A stretch of 64,000 bases of DNA from Vibrio sp. CK2-1 (GTDB taxonomy: Bacteria; Pseudomonadota; Gammaproteobacteria; Enterobacterales; Vibrionaceae), in contig NZ_JAKKCJ010000004.1 of the NCBI RefSeq assembly GCF_021726515.1, positions 310,001 through 374,000 on the forward strand, given 5' to 3'. The position numbers and the translations under genes are program-made. Positions 36,072 to 44,942 of this stretch are shown here, in pieces. Position 1 is the first letter of the stretch, and each line of letters begins with the position of its first letter. The notes beneath the pieces were generated by a model. The model had not been told where the DNA came from. It ran no database searches and worked only from the letters and a program-made list of their open reading frames with translations.

Positions 36072-36766
36072 TTTGCAACCTGCGTTTCTGCTGCGGTTAA
36101 ATGACTAGACTCGGTTGAGGGTCCTTTTGCAGAGGGCATCATATCGACACCTTCAATCCATAAATTGACTCGATTCATCGCATGTTCAAGTTTGCTAATA
36201 AGCTGCTCTGACCACAAAGTGAAAAGCTGCGCGCTGACTATCGCAGGTAGGGCGATAATTAAGCCAGCGGCAGTCGTGCGCATCGCGATACCTAAACCAT
36301 CAGCAAGATCGTTTGGCGTAATATTGCCAGAACTCGCCGCTACGCCTTTAAACATATCGATTAACCCCAAAACGGTTCCTAATAGGCCGATTAATGGGCT
36401 GATAACACCGATAAGAGTAAGGATCTTTAAACCGCTTTGTAACTGATGACGCTTTTCTTGTAGCCAAATCCCTGCAACATCTTCACGCAATGGCTTAGCT
36501 AAAGATGACTGGCGAAGAAGTAATGAAACGCCCTGATAAATCACAGCACGACGTTGAGAAAAAATATCCGCTAAATGCTGCACTTTTGCTGTTTCTGATG
36601 GCTTAATTGAAGCGAGTGGACTTGAGATTTGAGCTCGTCCAACCGAGTGATTAAAGACCACATGAATTAAACGCTCGACAATAATAATTAAGGTGAGTAA
36701 AGAACAAATCATAAGCGGCCAAGCCATTAAGCCAAGTAACTGTTCTATTTGAGAAATAAATATCAT
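36068..36766 (-). CDS. exbB: TonB-system protein ExbB
   Basis: MotA/TolQ/ExbB-type proton channel subunit of 232 residues. Three membrane helices are seen; GVISPLIGLLGTVLGLIDMF and GIAMRTTAAGLIIALPAIV are the conserved pore helices. It begins three bases after the tonB stop and overlaps exbD by four bases. Confidence 0.95.
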   Translation of the reverse strand: MIFISQIEQLLGLMAWPLMICSLLTLIIIVERLIHVVFNHSVGRAQISSPLASIKPSETAKVQHLADIFSQRRAVIYQGVSLLLRQSSLAKPLREDVAGIWLQEKRHQLQSGLKILTLIGVISPLIGLLGTVLGLIDMFKGVAASSGNITPNDLADGLGIAMRTTAAGLIIALPAIVSAQLFTLWSEQLISKLEHAMNRVNLWIEGVDMMPSAKGPSTESSHLTAAETQVAK

Positions 36767-36769
36767 TGA

Positions 36770-37564
36770 TTAATCCAACTTGAAACGAATAGGAACCTGT
36801 ACTCGATGTGCGATCGAAGTACCATTGATTTTACGTGGTGAAAACTTCCATTTTTTTATTGCCTCTAGAGCAGCTTGATCAAGCATCGATGCACCAGAGG
36901 AAGACAATAAGTTTTGCTTAATTTGTTGACCATTTTCATCGAGCCAGATTTCATACATAGCCGTGCCTTCAATACCTCGGCGCTGAGCTAACCTAGGGTA
37001 GCGGGGCTTTGTTGGCGGCGCTAAAAAGCTTGGTTGTTCAACGAGAATTGGCTTTTCACTTACTCCTTGCTTTGCCGAGCTTGCAGGGGAAGCCTGAGCG
37101 GTAAGTTCTTTTTCAACAGTTGGTTCTACTTTAGCCTTTGGCTGCGACTTATCTATTGATGGCTCTTTTACTATTGAGCGTTTTGATACTGGCTTTTTCT
37201 CTATCTCTTTTTTAGCAACAGATTGCTTTTCGATAGGCTTCTTCTTTTTAATGGGGTCTGGCTTTTTAACGGGCTGTGGCTTCGTAACAGGCTTCTTATT
37301 TGCTACAGGCGGCGCCGCTTTAGGGGTAGGTGGTGTAGGCTCTGCTTTTTCAGAAGATGACTTTTGATTCGTCGATTCAGTTGGCTTTATCTCAGACTTG
37401 TTTGATGTAGAAGGTGATGGAGCTTTAACAAACTGAAGGGAAATCGTGCTCGCTTGAGTACCAACAGGCATGGCAAAAGCTTTTTGCTCATCAAATTGAC
37501 TGACTAACGCAGCATGAGCGCCAAAAGAAATAATTGCAGCACAAGTATAACGACGAACGTTCAC
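36770..37564 (-). CDS. tonB: TonB energy transducer
   Basis: Periplasm-spanning TonB of 264 residues. An N-terminal anchor (RRYTCAAIISFGAHAAL, with the Ser/His pair needed for ExbB contact) is followed by a Pro/Lys-rich spacer (residues about 60-160, many KP and KKP repeats) and a C-terminal domain with YPRLAQRRGIEGTAMYEIWLDENG. The GTG at 37564 is the best start: AAGGA sits six bases before it and the anchor follows at once. A GTG at 37612 would add 16 polar residues. First gene of the six-gene heme operon. Confidence 0.93.
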   Translation of the reverse strand: MNVRRYTCAAIISFGAHAALVSQFDEQKAFAMPVGTQASTISLQFVKAPSPSTSNKSEIKPTESTNQKSSSEKAEPTPPTPKAAPPVANKKPVTKPQPVKKPDPIKKKKPIEKQSVAKKEIEKKPVSKRSIVKEPSIDKSQPKAKVEPTVEKELTAQASPASSAKQGVSEKPILVEQPSFLAPPTKPRYPRLAQRRGIEGTAMYEIWLDENGQQIKQNLLSSSGASMLDQAALEAIKKWKFSPRKINGTSIAHRVQVPIRFKLD

Positions 37565-37628
37565 ATCAAATCCTTTAGAACATAAACTTAACTTGCAACG
37601 ATTATTGATCACAATCTAAATAATATCA

Positions 37629-37647
37629 ATTATCAATTGCATTCTCA
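37629..37647. promoter_or_regulatory. Candidate Fur box between tonB and hutX
   Basis: ATTATC-AATTGC-ATTCTC, on the minus strand GAGAAT-GCAATT-GATAAT, gives two good hexamers out of three against GATAAT repeats. It lies in the 144-base divergent promoter of the two heme units, where iron control is expected. Confidence 0.6.
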
Positions 37648-37708
37648 TTAATGTGAAATTATGATTCTGCTCACATGCTTAATACGAAGACAAAAAGAGT
37701 GACTACCA

Positions 37709-38218
37709 ATGGATAGGGATGAACTAAAACAAAGAGTTAGAGAACTTCTAGAGAAAGATGACAGCACTTTACCGGCTACCTTAGCTCAGCACTTAGGAGT
37801 TAGCGAAGGTGAAGTAGTTTGTGCATTTCCAAGCGACATGGCCGTTATCGTACCCGGTGAACATGCTCAAACATTGCTAGAAACCATTGTTGGTTGGGGG
37901 CCAGTGACGACTATAATGCATTCTTTTGGCTCAATCTTTGAAGTGAAAGCACCATTCCCAAAAGGTAAAAATGCTCATGGTTACTATAATTTAATGGGCA
38001 GACCTGGTGAGTTACACGGTCACTTAAGGTTGGATCTTATCGAGAAAGTTGCGCTTGTTTCAAAATCTTTCAGAGGAAAGGAAAGTTATTACTTCGGCTT
38101 TTTTGATTCATTAGGAAATAGCATTTTTAAAATTTATTTAGGTCGAGATCAGAAACGCGTTTTATTTGCGGATCAGGTAGAGAAGTTTAAACAAATTCAA
38201 ATTGAATTGAGCCAATAA
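37709..38218 (+). CDS. hutX: Heme-utilisation cytosolic carrier HutX (HuvX/ChuX)
   Basis: Cytosolic heme-binding protein of 169 residues that hands heme to HutZ. It has the ChuX/HutX fold pattern: LAQHLGVSEGEVVCAFPSD, WGPVTTIMHSFGSIFEVKAPFPKG and HGYYNLMGRPGELHGHL. First gene of the rightward heme unit, nine bases before hutZ. In V. cholerae hutW precedes it; here hutW is missing. Confidence 0.93.
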   Translation: MDRDELKQRVRELLEKDDSTLPATLAQHLGVSEGEVVCAFPSDMAVIVPGEHAQTLLETIVGWGPVTTIMHSFGSIFEVKAPFPKGKNAHGYYNLMGRPGELHGHLRLDLIEKVALVSKSFRGKESYYFGFFDSLGNSIFKIYLGRDQKRVLFADQVEKFKQIQIELSQ

Positions 38219-38227
38219 GGGAACATT

Positions 38228-38776
38228 ATGGAAAGCCAAACCATTCAGGCGAAAGAAGTAAAGCAAGAAAGATTACAGAATAGACTAGGTCCAGAAATTC
38301 AAGAGTTTCGCTCAGAAAGAAAAACCATCCAATTAGCGACCGTGGATAACGACGGTAAGCCTAACGTGAGCTATGCACCTTTTGTGGTAAATGGCGATGG
38401 ATACTTTGTACTCATTTCTGAAATTGCTCGTCATGCTAGAAACCTTACTGCAAACCCTCAAGTTTCTTTAATGTTGATTGAAGACGAAGATAGCTCTAAG
38501 CAATTATTTGCTCGTAAGAGACTAACGTTTGATGCGGTTGCAAGTATTGTTGAGCGAGATTCAACGCAATGGCAACAAGTGACTGCCGAGTTAGAACAGC
38601 GATTTGGTGAGATAGTGAAAGGATTAAGCCAATTAGAAGACTTTAAACTCTTTTGTCTAAAACCCGTACAAGGTCTATTTGTTAAAGGATTTGGACAAGC
38701 TTTCCAAGTTTCTGGTGATGATCTTGTTGATGTGGTGCACTTAGAACAAGGCCATAAAAAGATCAGTAACCAATAA
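38228..38776 (+). CDS. hutZ: Heme-utilisation protein HutZ
   Basis: FMN-binding split-barrel protein of 182 residues; V. cholerae HutZ degrades heme. IQLATVDNDGKPNVSYAPFVVNGDGYFVLIS is the split-barrel core and LKPVQGLFVKGFGQAFQVSGDD the C-terminal heme-associated part. Nine bases after hutX and followed by a terminator, so hutXZ is a two-gene unit. Confidence 0.94.
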   Translation: MESQTIQAKEVKQERLQNRLGPEIQEFRSERKTIQLATVDNDGKPNVSYAPFVVNGDGYFVLISEIARHARNLTANPQVSLMLIEDEDSSKQLFARKRLTFDAVASIVERDSTQWQQVTAELEQRFGEIVKGLSQLEDFKLFCLKPVQGLFVKGFGQAFQVSGDDLVDVVHLEQGHKKISNQ

Positions 38777-38839
38777 AATAATTGCGCACGAGCAACGATC
38801 TATTTGAGATTACTAGAAATTAGAAAATAGAAAATAGAA

Positions 38840-38875
38840 AAAAGGGGTAAGTCGCTGGACTTACCCCTTTTGGTG
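38840..38875 (+). terminator. Terminator of hutXZ
   Basis: AAAAGGGGTAAGTC / GACTTACCCCTTTT, perfect 14-bp stem with GCTG loop. An A-rich run of TAGAAAA units precedes it. Confidence 0.88.
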
Positions 38876-39068
38876 TTTGCAAGCAAAGGTAACACCCGTT
38901 TCCCATCTAGTGGGATTTATACCAGCACACTAGTGCCGACATTATTGTCCTTTCATTATAACAACAAACATTTCATTCACGCTTGTAATAATTGAGTTAT
39001 TAGACTTCATTCTAAATCTGCGTAAGAAGCGATGAAACAATGCCTTTTGTCATTAATTTTTCACACTT

Positions 39069-39866
39069 CTATGCCTGACAGTTCGGGGCTGATGCGTTGT
39101 ATCTAGGTAAACCTTTAATCTCATCGCCTAGATCTTGTATTCGAGTATCATGAGAAGGGTGAGTTGACAGCAATTCAGGCGGTTGATTTCCACCGGATGC
39201 CTTTGCCATATTCTTCCATAGCTGGATACTTTGCTGCGGATCGAATCCCGCTTTGGCCATCAGATCGATGCCCATAATATCGGCTTCCGTTTCTTGCGTT
39301 CGCCCATAAGGTAGATTAATGCCGTATTCCACGCCCAAACCTAAAGCGCTCATCGTCATTTCTTTGTATTCCGTACCGGCTAAAGCAAAATCGGTAACTT
39401 GCATTCCAGTGCTGGTTATTTGACTACGTGACATACGTTCATTACCGTGATTAGCAAGTACATGCGCCACTTCATGCCCTAAAACCGTTGCCAGCTGATC
39501 TTGGTTAGTTGCCACTTTAAGTAAGCCTGTATAAACACCGATTTTACCGCCAGGCAGGGCGAAAGCGTTGACTTGGTCAGAATCAAACACCACGACTTCC
39601 CATTGTTCAAAACTTGCTTGCTTAGGCACTTGCTTGGTAATCGCATTAGCCACACAAGTCACATAAGCATTGACCTTGGCATCCTTACTGACTTTCTCTT
39701 CTTGTTTCATTTGCTCAAAAGATTGTGCGCCTAATTGAGACATTTCGCTGTCTGAAAATAGAATCACTTGGCTTCTGCCTGTTGGGGAAGAAGTACAAGC
39801 AGACAAACCCATCATGATCAATCCACTTAAAGTGGCGGCCTTTAACGGTGATGAAAGCTTCTTCAT
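39069..39866 (-). CDS. M48-family metalloprotease lipoprotein (LoiP/YcaL-like)
   Basis: Zinc endopeptidase of the envelope, 265 residues. Lipobox LSAC (C24), HEVAH zinc motif (H131, E132, H135) and the third ligand in ETEADIMG. SQSQIxxxGMQ-like and GGNQPPELLSTHPSHDTRI match small M48 lipoproteins that act in outer-membrane quality control. The start at 39866 has AAGGA; an earlier in-frame ATG at 39911 adds an implausible leader. Confidence 0.9.
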   Translation of the reverse strand: MKKLSSPLKAATLSGLIMMGLSACTSSPTGRSQVILFSDSEMSQLGAQSFEQMKQEEKVSKDAKVNAYVTCVANAITKQVPKQASFEQWEVVVFDSDQVNAFALPGGKIGVYTGLLKVATNQDQLATVLGHEVAHVLANHGNERMSRSQITSTGMQVTDFALAGTEYKEMTMSALGLGVEYGINLPYGRTQETEADIMGIDLMAKAGFDPQQSIQLWKNMAKASGGNQPPELLSTHPSHDTRIQDLGDEIKGLPRYNASAPNCQA

Positions 39867-40056
39867 AATCATTCCTTGATCTAACAATATTGAGTTAACT
39901 TTAAAACACATTATCTATAACGGCAATTGATCAAATGTACGATAAAACTGAAATCAAAATTAGAGTCGCGTCTTCATATTGAGAAGTGAGATGTTGCACT
40001 TAGTTATTGATAAGAATATTGTTACCAGCTCAGTGTTATCGACTATAGGAATCATC

Positions 40057-40482
40057 ATGATTTGGAAAAAAGACGTCACTTTAGAGCGTTTAAATGCAAC
40101 TTCTCGTAATACCTTGATGGAGCATCTCAATATTGAATACGTTGAGATCACCGATAATAGTATTTCAGCGACCATGCCGGTATCGAGTATTACTCACCAA
40201 CCAATGGGATTGCTACACGGTGGCGCATCTGTGGTATTAGCTGAAACGTTAGGCTCTCTGGCTGCCAATATGTGTGTGGACGATAATTCTTACTGCGTCG
40301 GTCTCGACATTAACGCCAACCATATTCGAGCAAAACGTAGCGGGGTAGTCACAGGGAAAACGTGGCCAATTCATATCGGGGTGTCTACTCAAGTATGGCA
40401 AATTGAAATTGTTGATGAAGAGCAGCGTCTACTATGTACGAGCCGAATTACCATGGCCGTTAAAACTCGAAAAGGCGGTTAA
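40057..40482 (+). CDS. menI: Hot-dog thioesterase, MenI (YdiI) type
   Basis: Thioesterase of 141 residues; YdiI hydrolyses 1,4-dihydroxy-2-naphthoyl-CoA in menaquinone synthesis. HGGASVVLAETLGSLAA contains the catalytic glutamate (E63). NANHIRAKRSG and the GVSTQVWQIEI strand are typical. The ATG at 40057 has AGGA upstream; a longer reading from 39979 is not supported. The related EntH (YbdB) function cannot be excluded. Confidence 0.85.
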   Translation: MIWKKDVTLERLNATSRNTLMEHLNIEYVEITDNSISATMPVSSITHQPMGLLHGGASVVLAETLGSLAANMCVDDNSYCVGLDINANHIRAKRSGVVTGKTWPIHIGVSTQVWQIEIVDEEQRLLCTSRITMAVKTRKGG

Positions 40483-40491
40483 AAACCGAAA

Positions 40492-40725
40492 ATGATCATT
40501 GAATTCTCACAAGGCAAAATCATTACTAACCAACACGAAATTGTGGTGCGTTTAAGCCAAATGGCGAGTGTCACGATGCAATGTCAAACCGAAGCGCTGC
40601 AACTGATTGGCCGTGGTGCCAATGTTATTACCGCGCATGACATGCAATGCCAGTGGTCGATTAAGTTAGATTCCGAACAACAATTACAACAGCTGGCTGA
40701 TTTTCTTTGTTTACCAATTCAATAG
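40492..40725 (+). CDS. DUF3389 family small protein
   Basis: A 77-residue protein that begins ten bases after menI on the same strand, so likely co-transcribed. MIIEFSQGKIITNQHEIVVRL and LIGRGANVITA recall DUF3389, a small family of Vibrio and relatives with no known role. Soluble, no signal peptide. Confidence 0.65.
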   Translation: MIIEFSQGKIITNQHEIVVRLSQMASVTMQCQTEALQLIGRGANVITAHDMQCQWSIKLDSEQQLQQLADFLCLPIQ

Positions 40726-40858
40726 CGGTGAGTAATAAAAGAGGAATATTCCGTTTTATTTTCAATGCCTAAAAATGGTGTTACCACAAGATTTATCCCT
40801 TTAAAGCTGATAAAGTGGGAAATTATTTCTTATTGCTAAACAATAGAGTTTCCCCTTT

Positions 40859-42556
40859 ATGAGCAGCCCACGATTAAGAACACAATTTGAGCGTTTATTT
40901 GAACACTTCCAAGGTGAAGATTGCGCGATTCAGTTAGAAGAATTAACCGATATATTGTGTTGTACTCGCCGAAATACTCGTATTGTCCTTAACAAATTAG
41001 CAGAAGAAGGCTGGATCGAATGGGTGCCGGCAGCAGGGCGTGGCAAATTATCACGGCTGATTTTTAAACGTAATAAAATTGATGTGAGTGAGAATCTTGC
41101 TAAACGTTATTTAGAAGAAGGCAAAATTGAACATGCTCTTTCTGTCTTAGATAATGACCCAGCACGGCTTACCCAAGTCTTCCAAGGCTACCTAGGCTTT
41201 AGTCATTTAGAAGGGCAGCAAGTCATTCGTTTGCCTTATTATCGCCAACTTGCGACGCTTAACCCTTTAAAGCCGACTCGTCGTTCTGAACAACACATCA
41301 TCCGACAAATTTTTAGTGGCTTAATTCAGTTAGATGAAAAAGAACAAGTTCAACCGGATCTTGCTCATCACTGGGAAATGTTATCGCCGACTCATTGGCG
41401 TTTTTATCTACGTTCAGGGGTGCGCTTTCATAATGGCGACCGTTTGAACATGACGGACGTGATTGAAAGCATTAACCGATTAAAAACATTAACTTTATTT
41501 GAGCATATTGAATCGGTGGCATCACCTTCCAATAATACGCTCGATATTCACTTAACCGATGCCGATTATTACTTACCTTTATTACTGACAGAAACCCCGG
41601 CAAAAATATTGCAGTCACACATCAATGATCTTGATAAATTTGATTTGATTCCCAACGGTACAGGGCCTTATAAAGTTACCAGAAATGATTCGGCTCGTTT
41701 GGTGCTAGAAGCCTTTGAACACTACTTTGGTTATCGACCACTCATCGAACGAGTGGAAGTATGGGTAATTGATGAAGCTCATTCATCTATGGTTTACCCT
41801 AGCTTAACTCATCCAAATAAGCCTACAGAAGGGCAGTTCACCGATGTAGAACTCGATCCTGGTTGCACCTATCTATTACTTAACCGTCGATCTGGTATCG
41901 CAAAAAATGATGATTGGGCACATTACTTAGCGCAAAGGTTAAACCCGTTTAGCTTATTGCGAGGGATCCCGGATCAAAAAGTCATTGAACTAGGCTTACT
42001 ACACGCTCATGGCTTAAAACCTGGCTGGCATCATAGTGGAATTTTACAATCAAACTTAATGCCACCAGCGATAGAAAATAATGAGAAAGCACAAGTTACG
42101 GTTGCTTATCACAGCATGCATCCGTTGTTTCCTTATGTGATTCAATCCATGAAAAGTTTGTTAAAAGAAGATGGTATTAGCTTGAAAACAGTTAAATATG
42201 ATCTCACCGTTGAAAACCCTGATGAGGTGGACATTTGGCTCAAACCTATGGGATTGGCTAATCATCGTAAGGATGCTTTAATCGGTTGGCTTCTTGGTTA
42301 TAGTGATATCGATATCATGAGTAATCAGGAAAACTTTTCTAATTGGAAGAAGATGGTTTCAGATTGGCGCTCTCAACCCAATCAAACTTTCCCAGCAAAA
42401 GAGCTAGCCAAACAACTAGTTCAAACTCAGCAACTGATACCTATGTTTCACTGTTGGTTAGGGGTAAGCCAAGATCAATGTGGTTCGCTGCAAAATGCCA
42501 CTTGTAATGCCTTGGGTTGGTTTGATTTTAGTCAGGTATGGGTAAAACCAGAGTAA
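40859..42556 (+). CDS. sgrR: SgrR family transcriptional regulator
   Basis: Regulator of 565 residues with an N-terminal winged-helix (about 1-70: FEHFQGEDCAIQLEELTDILCCTRRNTRIVLNKL) fused to a solute-binding-like domain (NPLKPTRRSEQHIIRQIFSGL, PDLAHHWEMLSPTHWRFYLR, GVRFHNGD). E. coli SgrR senses sugar-phosphate stress and activates the sRNA SgrS. No SgrS-like RNA can be seen in the 133 bases upstream. cutA follows after 52 bases. Confidence 0.88.
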   Translation: MSSPRLRTQFERLFEHFQGEDCAIQLEELTDILCCTRRNTRIVLNKLAEEGWIEWVPAAGRGKLSRLIFKRNKIDVSENLAKRYLEEGKIEHALSVLDNDPARLTQVFQGYLGFSHLEGQQVIRLPYYRQLATLNPLKPTRRSEQHIIRQIFSGLIQLDEKEQVQPDLAHHWEMLSPTHWRFYLRSGVRFHNGDRLNMTDVIESINRLKTLTLFEHIESVASPSNNTLDIHLTDADYYLPLLLTETPAKILQSHINDLDKFDLIPNGTGPYKVTRNDSARLVLEAFEHYFGYRPLIERVEVWVIDEAHSSMVYPSLTHPNKPTEGQFTDVELDPGCTYLLLNRRSGIAKNDDWAHYLAQRLNPFSLLRGIPDQKVIELGLLHAHGLKPGWHHSGILQSNLMPPAIENNEKAQVTVAYHSMHPLFPYVIQSMKSLLKEDGISLKTVKYDLTVENPDEVDIWLKPMGLANHRKDALIGWLLGYSDIDIMSNQENFSNWKKMVSDWRSQPNQTFPAKELAKQLVQTQQLIPMFHCWLGVSQDQCGSLQNATCNALGWFDFSQVWVKPE

Positions 42557-42608
42557 AGCTCTACACTAAATAGACACCTTCGATAATGAACAAAGGGAGA
42601 GTTGCATT

Positions 42609-42938
42609 ATGGACACACACCCTGATGGCTATGCGATTGTTCTATCAACAACAAACGAAGAAGAAAGCCAGCAAGCGATTATTAATGCGTTATTGACCAA
42701 AAAATTAGCCGCTTGTATCCAAGTTATGCCAATCACCAGTTATTACCATTGGCATGGCGAGGTGAATCATGATCAAGAATCACTATTAATCATTAAAATT
42801 CTGCATCGACACTATAAAGAAGTTGAGCAAGTTATTTTAGCCAACCATAGCTATCAAGTACCACAAATCGTTATGCTGCCCATCGAAACGGGTTTCCACG
42901 AGTACCTACAATGGATCCAGTCTAGTAGTCACTCATAA
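42609..42938 (+). CDS. cutA: Divalent-cation tolerance protein CutA
   Basis: Small trimeric protein of 109 residues with the CutA core KKLAACIQVMPITSYYHWHGEV and ANHSYQVPQIVMLPIETG. Linked to copper tolerance in E. coli; its mechanism is not settled. Lies between sgrR and the NYN gene on the same strand. Confidence 0.94.
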   Translation: MDTHPDGYAIVLSTTNEEESQQAIINALLTKKLAACIQVMPITSYYHWHGEVNHDQESLLIIKILHRHYKEVEQVILANHSYQVPQIVMLPIETGFHEYLQWIQSSSHS

Positions 42939-42962
42939 TGCCGTATTTTTATTTGGAAATTT

Positions 42963-43436
42963 ATGCAAACTGTATCCATATTAGTTGATGTACAAAACAT
43001 CTATTACACCACTCGCGACAAATATCACCGCCATTTTGATTACAACGCATTCTGGGCAAAAGTGATGAAAGATCGCACTTTAGTCAATGCCAATGCTTAT
43101 GCAATAGCGCGTAGCGACGATAAACAAAAGCAATTTCATAATATCTTAAGAGGCATTGGATTTGACGTAAAACTCAAACCATTTATTCAACGACAAGATG
43201 GCTCAGCAAAAGGGGATTGGGATGTTGGAATTGCGCTTGATGCAATGGAATTAGCCGAAGTGTCGGATGTGATTGTGATTGCATCGGGAGATGGTGACTT
43301 TGATTTATTAGCTAAGCGTATTCAGAGTCGTTACGGAAAAACGGTTGAAGTCTATGGGGTACCGGGCTTAACGGCGAATTCTCTTATTGAAGCCGCCGAT
43401 CGATACCAACCCATTGAAGATGAGTTATTGCTCTGA
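42963..43436 (+). CDS. NYN-domain (LabA/DUF88) protein, putative ribonuclease
   Basis: PIN-like NYN protein of 157 residues. The acidic metal-binding residues are visible in ILVDVQNIYY, KGDWDVGIALDAM and VIVIASGDGDFDLL, the standard LabA/DUF88 pattern. Such proteins are predicted Mg-dependent RNases. It begins 24 bases after cutA and overlaps the convergent DUF2986 gene by 12 bases. Confidence 0.87.
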   Translation: MQTVSILVDVQNIYYTTRDKYHRHFDYNAFWAKVMKDRTLVNANAYAIARSDDKQKQFHNILRGIGFDVKLKPFIQRQDGSAKGDWDVGIALDAMELAEVSDVIVIASGDGDFDLLAKRIQSRYGKTVEVYGVPGLTANSLIEAADRYQPIEDELLL

Positions 43437-43613
43437 TTCTACTTGATCGGTTGTTTGCACATCATCAGAAGGGGCTTGAGTTTGAGCCTCTTCTTCCATG
43501 CGAGCTCGCTCTGCTTTAGAAATATATTTCGGCTTATTGGTTTTATGCAGCTTGGAATTTTGCTGCTTTAAGCGTTTTTTTAAAATCGAATTGATTTTCT
43601 TCTTACGGTTCAT
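43425..43613 (-). CDS. DUF2986 family small basic protein
   Basis: A 62-residue protein. The N-terminal half is very basic (MNRKKKINSILKKRLKQQ, then NKPKYISKAERARM), the C-terminal half acidic and Gln-rich. This matches DUF2986 as I recall it from Vibrio and Shewanella; the basic half may bind RNA. Start 43613 is chosen because the family begins MNRKKK; an earlier in-frame ATG lies 15 bases upstream. Confidence 0.75.
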   Translation of the reverse strand: MNRKKKINSILKKRLKQQNSKLHKTNKPKYISKAERARMEEEAQTQAPSDDVQTTDQVESEQ

Positions 43614-43763
43614 ATCCAATCTCTGCAATCTAGTGGGTGCGCATCATATCAAACGTCTGCGGTAATGCTAGCCTAATTACTAGTGAATTTATTAAGTTCT
43701 TCTTTTCATTAGTTAACGACTTCTATATATTCGAACCCCATTTTAATCAGACTCGGAATTACT

Positions 43764-44129
43764 ATGACTTGCGAGATATACAAAGACTTCATTTTTGAAG
43801 CAGCGCACCATTTACCTAACGTACCAGAAGGGCATAAATGCGGGCGTTTGCACGGTCATTCTTTCTTTGTTCGCTTATACATTCAAGGTGAAGTAGATTC
43901 GACCACTGGCTGGATTATTGACTTTGGTGATGTGAAGAAAATCTTCGCGCCAATTTATGATCAACTTGACCACTACTACCTCAATGATATCCCTGGCCTA
44001 GAGAACCCAACTAGCGAAGTATTAGCGAAGTGGATCTGGGAAAAAGTAAAACCTCTGCTGCCACAACTCAGCAAAGTTGAAATCAAAGAAACCTGTACAG
44101 CTGGCTGTATATACCGCGGTCAAGAGTAA
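43764..44129 (+). CDS. queD: 6-carboxy-tetrahydropterin synthase QueD
   Basis: Second step of queuosine synthesis, converting dihydroneopterin triphosphate (the FolE product) to 6-carboxytetrahydropterin. The 121-residue protein shows the zinc histidines in EAAHHLPN and HGHSF, the catalytic cysteine in [11 protein letters not shown], and the later ETCTAG. The queE start lies 11 bases after its stop. Confidence 0.95.
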   Translation: MTCEIYKDFIFEAAHHLPNVPEGHKCGRLHGHSFFVRLYIQGEVDSTTGWIIDFGDVKKIFAPIYDQLDHYYLNDIPGLENPTSEVLAKWIWEKVKPLLPQLSKVEIKETCTAGCIYRGQE

Positions 44130-44140
44130 AGGCGAGCCTT

Positions 44141-44809
44141 GTGTACAAGATCAACGAAATCTTTGAAACTATCCAAGGAGAAGGCTACTTTACCGGTGTG
44201 CCTTCTGTTTTTATTCGTCTGCAAGTTTGCCCTGTAGGCTGTTCATGGTGTGATACCAAACAAACCTGGACCGCTGAAGAAAGCGATAAAACCACACTCG
44301 GTGATATCATCATCAAACAAGGTGATAGCCCAAGCTGGAGCCACGCCAGCGTTGATGACATTGTGGCTCTATATCAACAGCAAGGTTACACAGCAAAGCA
44401 TATTGTGATCACTGGTGGTGAGCCTTGTATCTATGATTTACAGCCATTAACGTCTGCTTTTGAAGTGTTAGGCTGCCAGTGTCAAATTGAGACCAGTGGC
44501 ACATCGGAAGTGTTATGTTCTGATGATACATGGGTGACAGTGTCACCAAAAATTGCCATGAAAGGTAAACTGGAAGTACTCGATTCAGCATTACAACGTG
44601 CCAATGAAATTAAACACCCAGTAGGAACACAAAAAGATATCGATCAACTTGATGCGCTACTCACACGTGCACAATGCGAATCTAAAGCCAACATTGCCCT
44701 GCAGCCAATCAGTCAGAAACCTAGAGCCACTGAGCTTTGTATGGAAACCTGCATTAAGCGTAATTGGCGTTTATCCATCCAAACGCATAAATATTTGAAC
44801 ATCGCTTAA
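44141..44809 (+). CDS. queE: 7-carboxy-7-deazaguanine synthase QueE
   Basis: Radical-SAM enzyme that makes the 7-deazapurine ring from the QueD product. At 222 residues it is an E. coli-type QueE. The 4Fe-4S cysteines are C30, C34 and C37 in CPVGCSWCDTK (CX3CX2C); ITGGEPCIYDL binds SAM. The start is GTG at 44141, 11 bases after queD. A queD-queE operon; queC and queF are not in the window. Confidence 0.95.
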   Translation: MYKINEIFETIQGEGYFTGVPSVFIRLQVCPVGCSWCDTKQTWTAEESDKTTLGDIIIKQGDSPSWSHASVDDIVALYQQQGYTAKHIVITGGEPCIYDLQPLTSAFEVLGCQCQIETSGTSEVLCSDDTWVTVSPKIAMKGKLEVLDSALQRANEIKHPVGTQKDIDQLDALLTRAQCESKANIALQPISQKPRATELCMETCIKRNWRLSIQTHKYLNIA

Positions 44810-44871
44810 TGAGTATCTTCAGATAACTAGATAAGCAGGGTGTAGACTTATTACCTCTTAATAAAAAAATC

Positions 44872-44909
44872 GCCTCATTTCACATCAATAAAGTGGAATG
44901 AGGCGCTTT
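44872..44909. terminator. Terminator between queE and the MFS gene
   Basis: GCCTCATTTCAC / GTGGAATGAGGC (one G-T pair), with CTTTTTATT on the plus side and A-run before it. Confidence 0.82.
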
Positions 44910-44942
44910 TTATTCGCTCAAGTTCTTATTGTTTTTACTCGG

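Noticed and set aside
40726..40858. SgrS-like small RNA upstream of sgrR
   Set aside because: Only 133 bases, no divergent promoter, no ptsG-pairing-like segment and no terminator were visible.
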